A DNA stretch of 64,000 nt. Origin: Desulfovibrio sp. X2. GTDB lineage: Bacteria > Desulfobacterota > Desulfovibrionia > Desulfovibrionales > Desulfovibrionaceae. The stretch is taken from the NCBI RefSeq assembly GCF_000422205.1, contig NZ_ATHV01000028.1:1-64000 (forward strand), read 5' to 3'. Numbering within the stretch: the first letter of the stretch is position 1; each line of letters starts with the position of its first letter. This document shows positions 36,807 to 44,874 of this stretch, piece by piece. Below the pieces are notes generated by a model, which was given only the letters and a program-made list of their open reading frames with translations, had not been told where the DNA came from and ran no database searches. Made by a program: the position numbers and the translations under genes.

Positions 36807-37811
36807 TCAGTCGCGCGACATCTCTTCCCACAACGTCAGCACGGCCTCTGACTGCGCCTGTGCGGAGCAGGCCCGGGCAGTCGCCTGTCCGGCCGCCAGG
36901 GCCGGTCCCAGGCGGGCGTCGCCCGTTTCCCACCACGCAGCGGCCTGCACGAGGCCGTTGACCGCAGCGGCCACGTCCGCGTCCGCGCACCACAGGCCGT
37001 TGCCGCCCCAAGGCACGTCGCGCAGCTCCCACCAGGGGGCGTAGGCGCCTGGAAAGTCGCCTGCCTGGCGCATGTAGTCGTGCCCCCCGAAACCGCCGAA
37101 TCCCACGCACAGACAGCCGGAGGCCATGGCCTCGAGCGGCGGCAGGGGGCAGCCCTCGGGAAAGCCCGTGGCCAGGAAGACGTGGGCCGAGGAGAGCGCC
37201 GCGGCCACCTCGGCCTGGCTCATGTTTTCCACGGCCAGCCAGTGGACCTCGGACAGGCCCGCGCCGCGCCGCCGGGCCGTGAACCCGTCGCGGATCTGCT
37301 CGGCCAGGGCCTTGTTCTTGCGCGGCATGAAGGCCACGCGCAGGGGGCCGCCCGGTTTTTTCGCGGGCGCGGCGAAGCGCGCGAGGTCGATGCCGGGCCT
37401 GAGCACGGGGCAGTCCCGGCCGATGGTCTCGAGGATGTAGCGGCGCACCGGGTCGGACACGGCCAGGAAGGAGACGGGCAGCCCGCGCCAGTCCGCGCCC
37501 TGCGGCAGGGCGGAGAAGAGGTAGGCCCAGTTCTGCACGTAGACCAGGCAGCGCGCCTTGGCCGCGAGGCCCGGCGCCAGGGCGTTGGGCCAGCCCTCGG
37601 GCACGAGCCAGCAGTCGCCGGGCGAAAGCGAGAGGGCGTCCCAGGGAACGACCGGCGCCGCGGCGTCCTCCAGATAGGCCTGGCCGCTCTCGCGCGGCAC
37701 GAGGAATGCCTCGCGGCCTGCACGGGCCAGCACCTCGGCCACGGTGCGCAGCACGGCCACGCCGCCCGTGGCGCGCCTGACCGGGGGCAGGAAGACGAAG
37801 GTCCGCATCAT
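36807..37811 (-). CDS. glycosyltransferase family 4-like protein
   Basis: A 334-residue GT-B type glycosyltransferase. The N-terminal half has FLPPVRRATGGVAVLRTVAEVLARAG. The C-terminal half holds the sugar-nucleotide site with the EX7E motif in GFPEGCPLPPLEAMASG. It probably adds a sugar to a surface polysaccharide or glycan. I chose the ATG at 37811 because GGAGGG lies 9 nt upstream; the ATG at 37820 is too close to that site, but it would overlap the upstream gene by 4 bp. Acceptor unknown. Confidence 0.8.
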   Translation of the reverse strand: MMRTFVFLPPVRRATGGVAVLRTVAEVLARAGREAFLVPRESGQAYLEDAAAPVVPWDALSLSPGDCWLVPEGWPNALAPGLAAKARCLVYVQNWAYLFSALPQGADWRGLPVSFLAVSDPVRRYILETIGRDCPVLRPGIDLARFAAPAKKPGGPLRVAFMPRKNKALAEQIRDGFTARRRGAGLSEVHWLAVENMSQAEVAAALSSAHVFLATGFPEGCPLPPLEAMASGCLCVGFGGFGGHDYMRQAGDFPGAYAPWWELRDVPWGGNGLWCADADVAAAVNGLVQAAAWWETGDARLGPALAAGQATARACSAQAQSEAVLTLWEEMSRD

Positions 37812-37816
37812 CCCTA

Positions 37817-38695
37817 TCATCCCTCCCTTGCCCCGGCGCTTCGGGCCGGGTCACGGCCCAGGCCGCGGGCCGCGGCGGCCTTTTCGGCCGTGTAGCCGTC
37901 GCGGGAAAGGGCCGCGTAACCGTTGAAGACGATGTACCACAGCCGTTCCAGGGCGTGGCCGGTGTTGCGCGCGTCGTCGGGGTCGGCCTGGACCATGGCC
38001 ATGGCCGTCTCGTAGAGGCCGCGCGGCCGGAGCAGGATGCGTTCGCGCGAGACGAGGAGCAGCCCGGCCGGAGCGCGGCAGTGAAAGGTCTCCGGCACCT
38101 CGCCGGAGAAGAGCAGGCCGTAGGCCTCGCCGAGCGGGATGTCCCGGCCGTGGCCCGCCCATTTCCCCCGGCCTTCGGGATCGAAGAGGTGGTGCGGCCT
38201 GCCCGCGCGGTCGCAGCGGACGGCGTAGTCGGCCAGTCCCTTGAACTTCACCCGTCGGGCGGCCAGCCCGGCCAGCAGATCCGCCATCTCCCGGCCGAGC
38301 CCGGCGGGCGCGCGGCCGGTCGATGCGTCCGTCGTCCGACCTCCCATGTGGTCGAAGGGCCAGCCCTGGCAGAAGACGGTGTACTCGGGAAAATCGGGCC
38401 AGCGCGCGAGGATGTGGTGCAGGTAGGTGTGCGCCTCGCGGCCGGTGTTGGGGAGGGGGATGCGCGCCGGGCCTGCGGCGCCTCCCGCGGCTGCGCTACC
38501 GCCGTTGTCCCCGCCTTTGTCGTAGACGGTGACGGCCGCGCCCGCGGCCGCAAGCGCGGCCGTCCAGGAGACGTCCTCGCGGTAGCGCGCCACCACGATC
38601 TCCATTCCCGCGAGCCCTCGGCCCGCAAGGCCGGGGGATGCCGGTTCCCCTCCCGCGTTCTTTGGGGCGGTGCTGTCCGGGAGCTTCGTGCGCAT
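37817..38695 (-). CDS. DUF3431 family protein
   Basis: A protein of up to 292 residues. The recognisable domain begins MEIVVARYREDVSWTAAL and continues with TVYDKGGDN, LPNTGREAHTYLHHIL and VFCQGWPFDH, a pattern of the DUF3431 family, which looks related to glycosyltransferases. If translation starts at 38605 the protein would be 262 residues; neither start has a strong RBS. It lies directly upstream of the glycosyltransferase, suggesting a joint role in glycan or surface modification. It sits divergent to the flagellar cluster, so flagellin glycosylation is a speculative possibility. Confidence 0.7.
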   Translation of the reverse strand: MRTKLPDSTAPKNAGGEPASPGLAGRGLAGMEIVVARYREDVSWTAALAAAGAAVTVYDKGGDNGGSAAAGGAAGPARIPLPNTGREAHTYLHHILARWPDFPEYTVFCQGWPFDHMGGRTTDASTGRAPAGLGREMADLLAGLAARRVKFKGLADYAVRCDRAGRPHHLFDPEGRGKWAGHGRDIPLGEAYGLLFSGEVPETFHCRAPAGLLLVSRERILLRPRGLYETAMAMVQADPDDARNTGHALERLWYIVFNGYAALSRDGYTAEKAAAARGLGRDPARSAGAREG

Positions 38696-38832
38696 GGCGG
38701 TCTTATGGCACGGGAGCGCGGCAGAGGGAAGGGCGGGAGCGGGCTTCTCCGCACCGCGCTTTTCGGCCCTGGAACTGTCGCCCCAGGCATTCCCGGCCGG
38801 GTCCATCCGGCCGCCGGTTTCGCGTCCGGACC

Positions 38833-38850
38833 TTGGCACGTCCCCTGCAT
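38833..38850 (+). promoter_or_regulatory. sigma-54-type promoter of flagellar operon
   Basis: TTGGCACGTCCCCTGCAT has the -24 GG and -12 GC elements exactly 10 nt apart, matching the TGGCACG-N4-TTGC consensus except one base. It lies 27 bp before the flgF start, giving a short leader. Sigma-54 control of hook-basal-body genes is well known in polar flagellates. Confidence 0.8.
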
Positions 38851-38876
38851 ACTTGCCGTCCGAGGAGGACCGCTCG

Positions 38877-39704
38877 ATGCAGGACAGCATGTACAGCGCG
38901 CTTTTCGGGGCGCTCTCCAACGAGTTCAGGCTCAACCTGATCTCCAACAATCTCGCGAACGTGAACACCACGGGCTACAAGCAGGACAAGGTGAGCTTCA
39001 AGGACACCTTCCAGCATTTCGCCCATGACTACATTCTTGACTCCAAGCCCTTTCTGCGCGGCGAGGCCCTGTGGCCCGACCCGGACGTGAAGGCCAAGCC
39101 GCGCCTCTCCGAGCAGACCACGGACTTCAGCCAGGGCGGGCTTCACCTGACGGGCAACCCCCTGGATTTCGCCATCCAGGGCGACGGCTTCTTCCGGGTG
39201 CAGGACCCGACCTCGGGTGCCACCTTTCTGACGCGCAACGGGAACTTCTCCCTCGACGCCGATGGTCAGATCGTTGACGCCAACGGCAACTACCTGCTCG
39301 CGGGCGGCTCGGCCGTGGCCGTGCCCCCGGGCTCGGTGCTCAGCGTGGACAAGGCGGGCAACATCCAGAGCGGCGGGCAGGTCCTCGGCACCATCGACCT
39401 GATGTACGTGGAGGACCCGAAGAAGCTGCAGCGCGTGGGCAAGAACCTCTACACCGTGCCGCCGGACGCCGGGGTGGTGCCGCAGGCGCTCCAGCCGGGC
39501 ATGCCCGTGGCCGACGCAAGCGGCGATTCCCAGACCATCCGTTCGACCATCAACCAGGGATATCTGGAGGCCTCCAATGTGGAGATCGTTCCCGAAATGG
39601 TGCGCATGATCGAGGTCAACCGGTCCTTCGAGGCCTACAACAAGATCATGCAGGAGTCGGACTCCATCGACAAGCGCGTGATCTCCACCGTCAGCAAGTC
39701 ATAG
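38877..39704 (+). CDS. flgF: flagellar basal-body rod protein FlgF
   Basis: A 275-residue proximal rod subunit. It has the N-terminal rod signature LNLISNNLANVNTTGYKQDKVSF and the C-terminal heptad region GYLEASNVEIVPEMVRMIEVNRSFEAYNKIMQ. Both ends form the coiled core typical of axial proteins. The ATG at 38877 has GAGGAGG 8 nt before it. It is the first gene of the flgFGAHIJNKL-csrA-fliW cluster, with flgG 26 bp downstream. Confidence 0.93.
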   Translation: MQDSMYSALFGALSNEFRLNLISNNLANVNTTGYKQDKVSFKDTFQHFAHDYILDSKPFLRGEALWPDPDVKAKPRLSEQTTDFSQGGLHLTGNPLDFAIQGDGFFRVQDPTSGATFLTRNGNFSLDADGQIVDANGNYLLAGGSAVAVPPGSVLSVDKAGNIQSGGQVLGTIDLMYVEDPKKLQRVGKNLYTVPPDAGVVPQALQPGMPVADASGDSQTIRSTINQGYLEASNVEIVPEMVRMIEVNRSFEAYNKIMQESDSIDKRVISTVSKS

Positions 39705-39729
39705 CCAAGGCATTAGGAGGATCTCCGCC

Positions 39730-40512
39730 ATGATGCGTTCCCTCTGGACGGCGGCCACCGGCATGGTGGCCATGCAGACCCAGATAGACACACTCTCGAA
39801 CAACCTGGCCAACGTGAACACCGTGGGCTTCAAGAAGAGCCGGGCCGAGTTCGAGGACCTCATGTACCAGACCCTGCAGATCGCGGGCACCCTGAACGAA
39901 GGCGGCAACCGCATCCCCACGGGCCTGCAGGTGGGCATGGGCGTGCGGCCGGTCACGGTGCACAAGTACTTCAGCGAGGGCAACTTCCAGAACACGGGCA
40001 ACCCGCTGGACGTGGCCATCGAGGGCGACGGCTTCTTCCTGGTCGACTACAACGGCCAGGACGCCTACACCCGCGCGGGTTCCTTCAAGCTGAACAACGA
40101 CGGCCAGGTGGTCACGGCCAACGGCTACGCCCTGCAGCCCGCCTTCACCGTGCCCACGGACACGGTCAACGTGGTCATCACGCCCACGGGCCACATCTCG
40201 GCCCTGGACAAGTCGGGCAACGAGCTGGCCGGAGCGGACATCCAGATCTACCGCTTCATCAACCCCCCCGGCCTGAACGCCGTGGGCAGCAACCTCTATT
40301 TCGAGACCCAGGCCAGCGGCGCGGCCGAGGCGGGCACGCCGGGCGACAACAACTACGGCACCCTGGCCCAGGGCTTCCTGGAAGGCTCCAACGTGGAGCT
40401 GGTTGACGAGATGGTCGGCCTGATCGTCGGCCAGCGCGCCTTCGAGATCAACTCCAAGGCCATCACCACGGCGGACGCCATGCTTCAGACCGCCATCCAG
40501 GTGAAGAGGTAG
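39730..40512 (+). CDS. flgG: flagellar distal rod protein FlgG
   Basis: A 260-residue protein of standard FlgG length: MMRSLWTAATGMVAMQTQIDTLSNNLANVNTVGFKKSR is reflected in its start segments, with GNPLDVAIEGDGFF in the middle and GFLEGSNVELVDEMVGLIVGQRAFEINSKAI at the C-terminus. It forms the distal rod inside the P and L rings. GGAGG precedes the ATG. It follows flgF and precedes the P-ring chaperone flgA. Confidence 0.96.
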   Translation: MMRSLWTAATGMVAMQTQIDTLSNNLANVNTVGFKKSRAEFEDLMYQTLQIAGTLNEGGNRIPTGLQVGMGVRPVTVHKYFSEGNFQNTGNPLDVAIEGDGFFLVDYNGQDAYTRAGSFKLNNDGQVVTANGYALQPAFTVPTDTVNVVITPTGHISALDKSGNELAGADIQIYRFINPPGLNAVGSNLYFETQASGAAEAGTPGDNNYGTLAQGFLEGSNVELVDEMVGLIVGQRAFEINSKAITTADAMLQTAIQVKR

Positions 40513-40518
40513 CGGATC

Positions 40519-41586
40519 ATGCGTCTTTCGGCAGTCGCAGCCGTCCTGCTGGCGCTCTTCGCGGCGCTCCTGGCCTGGCCCGCGCCGCGCGTCTTCTCGG
40601 CCTCTCCGGCCCCCCTGGTGCTGCCCGAGCCTCCGCCGCGCGCGACGCCGCAAGGCCTCATGCCGGCGACGCCTCCCGCGACCACGCCGCAGGGACGTTC
40701 CTGGACCATCGTGGTGCGCCCGGCGGCCACGGCGCACGGCCCCAAGGTGCTGGTCGGCGACGTGGCCGACGTCTACGGCGACCTGCCGCAGCAGACCTGG
40801 GACAAGATCAAGGCCATGGCGCTCTGCTCGTCTCCGGACAGGGGGCGCCAGGTGGTGCTGAACCCCGACCAGGTGCGCGCCCTGTTCGCCGCCGCGCTCG
40901 GCGACGACATGGCCCGCGGCGTGTCCGTGCGCACGAGCCTCGCGGTGCAGCGCGGCGGCTTCGTGGTTTCGGGCGAAGAGCTGCGCAAGCTGGTCGTCGC
41001 CTTTTTGACGGAGCGGACGAAGGGCATGGCGGGAGAGGTCAAGGTGCGCGACATCGCGGTGCCCGACGTCCTGTTCCTGCCCGACGACTTCGCGCGCATG
41101 GGCGTGGAGCAGCCGCGCCAGATCGCGCCGGGAAAGATATCCCTGCGCCTCGACGCCCTGACCGCGGACAGCCGCGTGCTGCGCTCCGTCGCGGCGGGCG
41201 CCTTCCTGGACCAGTGGGTGGCCGTGCCCTGCGCGGCCAGGCCCATCAACACCGGCGACGTCATCACCCCGGACATGGTGGTCAGCGAGCGCAAGAACGC
41301 GGCCTACCTGAAGGACGAGCCCGTGCGCGTCAGGCCGGGCATACGCGCCAAGCGGCCCATAGGGCAGGGGCTGGCCATCACCCGCGACGACGTGGCCGAG
41401 GTGCCCGACGTGGTCAAGGGTGCGACGGTGCAGCTGCTCTACAGGGGGACCAACGTGCAGCTGAGCATCAATGCCCAGGCCATGGCCGACGGCTCGCTCG
41501 GCGAGGTGATCCCGGTCCGCAACTTGCAATCCGGCAGAGAGGTGCGCGCCGTCGTCGAGGGTGAAAACACCGTCGTGGTGCGCTGA
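40519..41586 (+). CDS. flgA: flagellar P-ring assembly chaperone FlgA
   Basis: A 355-residue periplasmic protein with an N-terminal signal peptide (LSAVAAVLLALFAALLAWPA) and a Pro-rich linker. The C-terminal SAF-type domain has NTGDVITPDMVVSERKNAAYL, RPGIRAKRPIGQGLAITRDDV and DGSLGEVIPVRNLQSGREVRAVV. It assists FlgI assembly around the rod. It is longer than the E. coli protein (219) because of the linker and an extra N-terminal region. Confidence 0.9.
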   Translation: MRLSAVAAVLLALFAALLAWPAPRVFSASPAPLVLPEPPPRATPQGLMPATPPATTPQGRSWTIVVRPAATAHGPKVLVGDVADVYGDLPQQTWDKIKAMALCSSPDRGRQVVLNPDQVRALFAAALGDDMARGVSVRTSLAVQRGGFVVSGEELRKLVVAFLTERTKGMAGEVKVRDIAVPDVLFLPDDFARMGVEQPRQIAPGKISLRLDALTADSRVLRSVAAGAFLDQWVAVPCAARPINTGDVITPDMVVSERKNAAYLKDEPVRVRPGIRAKRPIGQGLAITRDDVAEVPDVVKGATVQLLYRGTNVQLSINAQAMADGSLGEVIPVRNLQSGREVRAVVEGENTVVVR

Positions 41587-41600
41587 GAAAGGAGAATCCA

Positions 41601-42308
41601 ATGCGTAACGTTTGGCCGAGCATCATCCTTACCGCCGCGCTGGCCGCAGGCTGCGCCCCGTCGCGCACGCGGCCCGATCTCATGCCCGTGGTCACGCCGC
41701 CTCCGGCCGCCCCGGCGCAGACCCAGGACAATCCCGGCTCCCTGTTCGGGCAGGGCCAGGCGGACAACCTCTTTTCCGACAACCGCGCGCGCCGCGTGGG
41801 CGACGTGGTGGCCGTGCTCGTCAACGACGTGAGCAAAGGCGAGCACAAGGCCGACACCACGGCCTCGCGCCAGTCCACCATGAACTTCCAGGTCAACTCC
41901 TTCCTGGGCCACAGCAAGCTGCCCTACGGCGTTCCCACGCTCGGCCTGGGCACGCCGGTGAACCCGAGCGTGGCGGCCATCGACACCTCGTCCACCAACG
42001 ACCACACGGCCACTGGCGACACCAAGCGCGAGTCGCACCTTTCGGCCTCGGTGGCCGCGCGGGTGGTCCAGGTGCTGCCCAACGGCCTGATGCAGATCGA
42101 GGGCGCGCGCGAGCTGCGCATCAACGACGAGACGCAGATCCTGGTGGTCAAGGGGCTGGTCCGGCCGCAGGACATCGATGCGGACAACTCCATCGGCACG
42201 GACAAGCTGGCCGACGCGACCATCGAGTACTACGGCGAGGGCGTGCTGGCGGACAAGCAGAAGCCCGGCTGGCTGGCCCGCATCCTGGACAACGTCTGGC
42301 CCTTCTAA
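41601..42308 (+). CDS. flgH: flagellar L-ring lipoprotein FlgH
   Basis: A 235-residue outer-membrane lipoprotein. The signal ends at AALAAGC (lipobox, Cys19). Family motifs: LFSDNRARRVGDVVAVLVND, STMNFQVNSFLG, VVQVLPNGLMQIEGARELRINDE and GIVRPQDI-like KGLVRPQDIDADNSI. It forms the L-ring with FlgI's P-ring. The RBS AAAGGAG lies before the ATG, 14 bp after flgA. Confidence 0.95.
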   Translation: MRNVWPSIILTAALAAGCAPSRTRPDLMPVVTPPPAAPAQTQDNPGSLFGQGQADNLFSDNRARRVGDVVAVLVNDVSKGEHKADTTASRQSTMNFQVNSFLGHSKLPYGVPTLGLGTPVNPSVAAIDTSSTNDHTATGDTKRESHLSASVAARVVQVLPNGLMQIEGARELRINDETQILVVKGLVRPQDIDADNSIGTDKLADATIEYYGEGVLADKQKPGWLARILDNVWPF

Positions 42309-42341
42309 GCTGAGCACAGAGTCTACCGAGAGGAACGGATC

Positions 42342-43472
42342 ATGCGCATTCTTCGGGGATGGACCGCACACCGCGCCGCAAGGGCGCTCGCCCTGGCGGG
42401 CCTCATGGCCTGCACGCTCCTGGCCGCGCAACCGGCAGGCGCGGTCCGCATCAAGGACATCGCCACCTTCAAGGGCGTGCGTTCCAACCAGCTCGTGGGT
42501 TACGGTCTGGTCGTGGGCCTCGGCGGCACGGGCGACCAGCGCGGCAGCGATTTCACCATCCAGTCCCTGGTCAACATGCTGGACAAGATGGGCGTGCGCG
42601 TGAACCGCGCCGACATCAAGCCCAAGAACGTGGCCGCGGTCATGGTCACGGCCAACATGATGGTCTCCGCCACCCCGGGCTCGAAGATGGACGTCACGGT
42701 CTCGAGCATCGGCGACGCCAAGAACCTGCTCGGGGGCCAGCTCCTGCTCACGCCGCTCAAGGGCATAGACGGCAACGTCTACGCCACGGCCCAGGGCGCT
42801 CTGACGCTCGGCGGCTTCCTGGTGCAGGGCACGGCGGCCCAGGCGCAGAAGAACACCACCACCGTGGCCATCATCCCGAACGGCGCCACGGTGGAACGCG
42901 GCGTGCCCTTCAATTTCAACGACATGCAGAACATGACCCTGAACCTGTCCGTGGCGGACTTCTCCACCACCATGCAGGCGGTCAAGGCCATCAACCGCGA
43001 GATGGGCGGCGACTTCGCCAAGGCCCGCGACATCTCGACCATCGACATCGCCGTGCCGCAGAAGTTCCAGGGCAACCTGGTGCCGCTCATGGCCTCGCTC
43101 GAGAACATCGAGATCGAGCCCCAGACCCGCGCCCGGGTGGTCGTGGACGAGAAGACCGGCACCGTGGTCCTGGGCCAGGACGTGCGCCTGGGCAAGGTGG
43201 CCGTGGCCCACGGCAACCTGCAGATCGTGGTCTCCAACTCGGCGCAGGTCAGCCAGCCGCCCGCCTTCAGCGGCGGTCAGACCGTGGCCGTGCCGCAGAC
43301 GACCATCGGCGTGACCCAGCAGAACAAGCGGCTCATGCTCATGGAGGGCGCCACCCTGCGCGAGCTGGTGGACGGCCTGAACGCCATCGGCGCCTCGCCG
43401 CAGGACCTCATTTCCATCCTGCGCGCGCTGAAGGCGGCGGGCGCCCTGATGGCAGACGTGGAGGTGATCTAG
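42342..43472 (+). CDS. flgI: flagellar P-ring protein FlgI
   Basis: A 376-residue periplasmic ring protein with a signal peptide ending near QPAGA. Typical sequences: RIKDIATFKGVRSNQLVGYGLVVGLGGTGD, NMLDKMGVRV, VAAVMVTANM, and the C-terminal GATLRELVDGLNAIGASPQDLISILRALKAAGAL. The length is that of the family. It is followed after one base by the rod-binding gene. Confidence 0.96.
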   Translation: MRILRGWTAHRAARALALAGLMACTLLAAQPAGAVRIKDIATFKGVRSNQLVGYGLVVGLGGTGDQRGSDFTIQSLVNMLDKMGVRVNRADIKPKNVAAVMVTANMMVSATPGSKMDVTVSSIGDAKNLLGGQLLLTPLKGIDGNVYATAQGALTLGGFLVQGTAAQAQKNTTTVAIIPNGATVERGVPFNFNDMQNMTLNLSVADFSTTMQAVKAINREMGGDFAKARDISTIDIAVPQKFQGNLVPLMASLENIEIEPQTRARVVVDEKTGTVVLGQDVRLGKVAVAHGNLQIVVSNSAQVSQPPAFSGGQTVAVPQTTIGVTQQNKRLMLMEGATLRELVDGLNAIGASPQDLISILRALKAAGALMADVEVI

Positions 43473-43473
43473 C

Positions 43474-44376
43474 ATGGCCGGCGATCCGACCACCGGAATC
43501 GGCGGGCTGCCCGACGCGGGCAGCGCCGAGATGGCGCGCCAGAAGGTGCGTCTGGACGAGCTCAAGCACCGCGTCGAGGGCGGCAAGTCCTCGGAGAAGG
43601 ACCTGCGCAAGGTCTGCTCCGACTTCGAGGCCATCTTCATGCAGAAGATGTGGGAGCAGATGCAGCACTCCATACCCAAGGAGGGCTACCTGCACAGCCG
43701 CTACGAAGACCAGTACATGTCCATGTTCAGCCAGGAGCTCTCCAAGAAGTTCGCCAACGCAGGCGGCATAGGGCTCGCGGACATGATGTACAAGCAGCTC
43801 TCCGCCGAGCTCAAGTCGAAGCAGAATCCGGCACAGCACGTCCCGGTGCGCCCGCTCGACGCGCACGACGAGCTTCCCGGCCAGCCGGGCGTCTCCGGCG
43901 GGCACGCCGCGGCCCCGGCCCCCCAGGCTCCTCAGGCTCCCCACGAGGCGCAGGCCGCCCCCGCCCCCCACGCCGCGCAGACGGCCCGGGCAGCCCAGGC
44001 CGCGCCCCATGCGACCGAGGCTCGGGCCTCCTCCGGGATCATCGACGTGGGCGGGCTTTCCCAGGCCGAGGCCGACCGCCGCGCCGCGGAACTGGCCGCG
44101 TCCATCACCGCGAGCCTCGGCGAGCGCCTGGCCGACGCGGCGGGCGAGGCGGGCGGCGCGGTCGCGAACCGCGGCGCGGATCATGACGCGAATACGGGCG
44201 CGAATACGGCCGCGAACACGACCGGCACGGACGGCAGGACTCTTGCACAGTCAGGGGACAGAGCCTCCGAGGGGGGAAGAATCGTCCTAGAGGCGAACGC
44301 TTCCGGACAGACCCTCTACAGGCCCGGCAGGTCGCGCCGCACGGCCGCCGCAAAGGGCGGAGGCGACGCGGGCTAA
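43474..44376 (+). CDS. flgJ: flagellar rod-binding protein FlgJ (N-terminal domain type)
   Basis: A 300-residue protein. Residues about 25-110 form the rod-binding domain: KSSEKDLRKVCSDFEAIFMQKMWEQM, MFSQELSKKFANAGGIGLADMMYKQL. There is no muramidase domain; instead a long Ala/Pro/His-rich low-complexity linker (about 125-180) and an Ala-rich C-terminus follow. In species with such short FlgJ, a separate lytic transglycosylase opens the peptidoglycan. The gene directly follows flgI, and the tail appears fast-evolving. Confidence 0.87.
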   Translation: MAGDPTTGIGGLPDAGSAEMARQKVRLDELKHRVEGGKSSEKDLRKVCSDFEAIFMQKMWEQMQHSIPKEGYLHSRYEDQYMSMFSQELSKKFANAGGIGLADMMYKQLSAELKSKQNPAQHVPVRPLDAHDELPGQPGVSGGHAAAPAPQAPQAPHEAQAAPAPHAAQTARAAQAAPHATEARASSGIIDVGGLSQAEADRRAAELAASITASLGERLADAAGEAGGAVANRGADHDANTGANTAANTTGTDGRTLAQSGDRASEGGRIVLEANASGQTLYRPGRSRRTAAAKGGGDAG

Positions 44377-44394
44377 CAAACCCTGGAGCACGCC

Positions 44395-44874
44395 ATGAGC
44401 GAAATGATGCGGGAAAATCTGGACAGGCAGCACAAGGCGATGGTCGTCCTCTACGAGCTGCTGCAGGAAGAATTTTCCCTTCTGCGTGCCGGAAAGCCGC
44501 AGGAGGTCACCGGCCTCGAGATGTCCATCCAGGAGCTGATCCGCCAGATCGCCCTGGAGCGCGCCGAGCTCAAGAGCATGGTCCTGGCCCGCGAGGGCAC
44601 GGTCGTGCGCCTGAACGTCCTGGTGGATTCCATGCCTCCCGAGGAGGGCGAGCCGCTGCGCAAGCTCGTGAACACCATCGACGCCCTGGAGCAGGCCTGC
44701 GCCCGGCAGGCGGACAAGAACAGCAACCTCGCCATGGCCCTCTTCGACCAGAGCAAGAGCATGCTCGAGTTCATGCAGAGCCAGATCAAGCCCAAGCGCG
44801 TGGACGTCTATGCGCGCAACGGACGTTTCGCCCAGGGCAAGTCCGAGGCGGCCCTCCTGCACGGGAGATACTAG
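44395..44874 (+). CDS. flgN: FlgN-type flagellar export chaperone
   Basis: A 159-residue largely helical protein: LDRQHKAMVVLYELLQEEFSLL, ELIRQIALERAELKSMVL, LRKLVNTIDALEQACARQAD and SMLEFMQSQIKPKRVDVYARNGR. Coiled-coil pattern and location immediately before flgK identify it as the FlgN chaperone of hook-associated proteins. The terminal DVYARNGR is a family-like ending. The stop abuts the flgK ATG. Confidence 0.85.
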   Translation: MSEMMRENLDRQHKAMVVLYELLQEEFSLLRAGKPQEVTGLEMSIQELIRQIALERAELKSMVLAREGTVVRLNVLVDSMPPEEGEPLRKLVNTIDALEQACARQADKNSNLAMALFDQSKSMLEFMQSQIKPKRVDVYARNGRFAQGKSEAALLHGRY

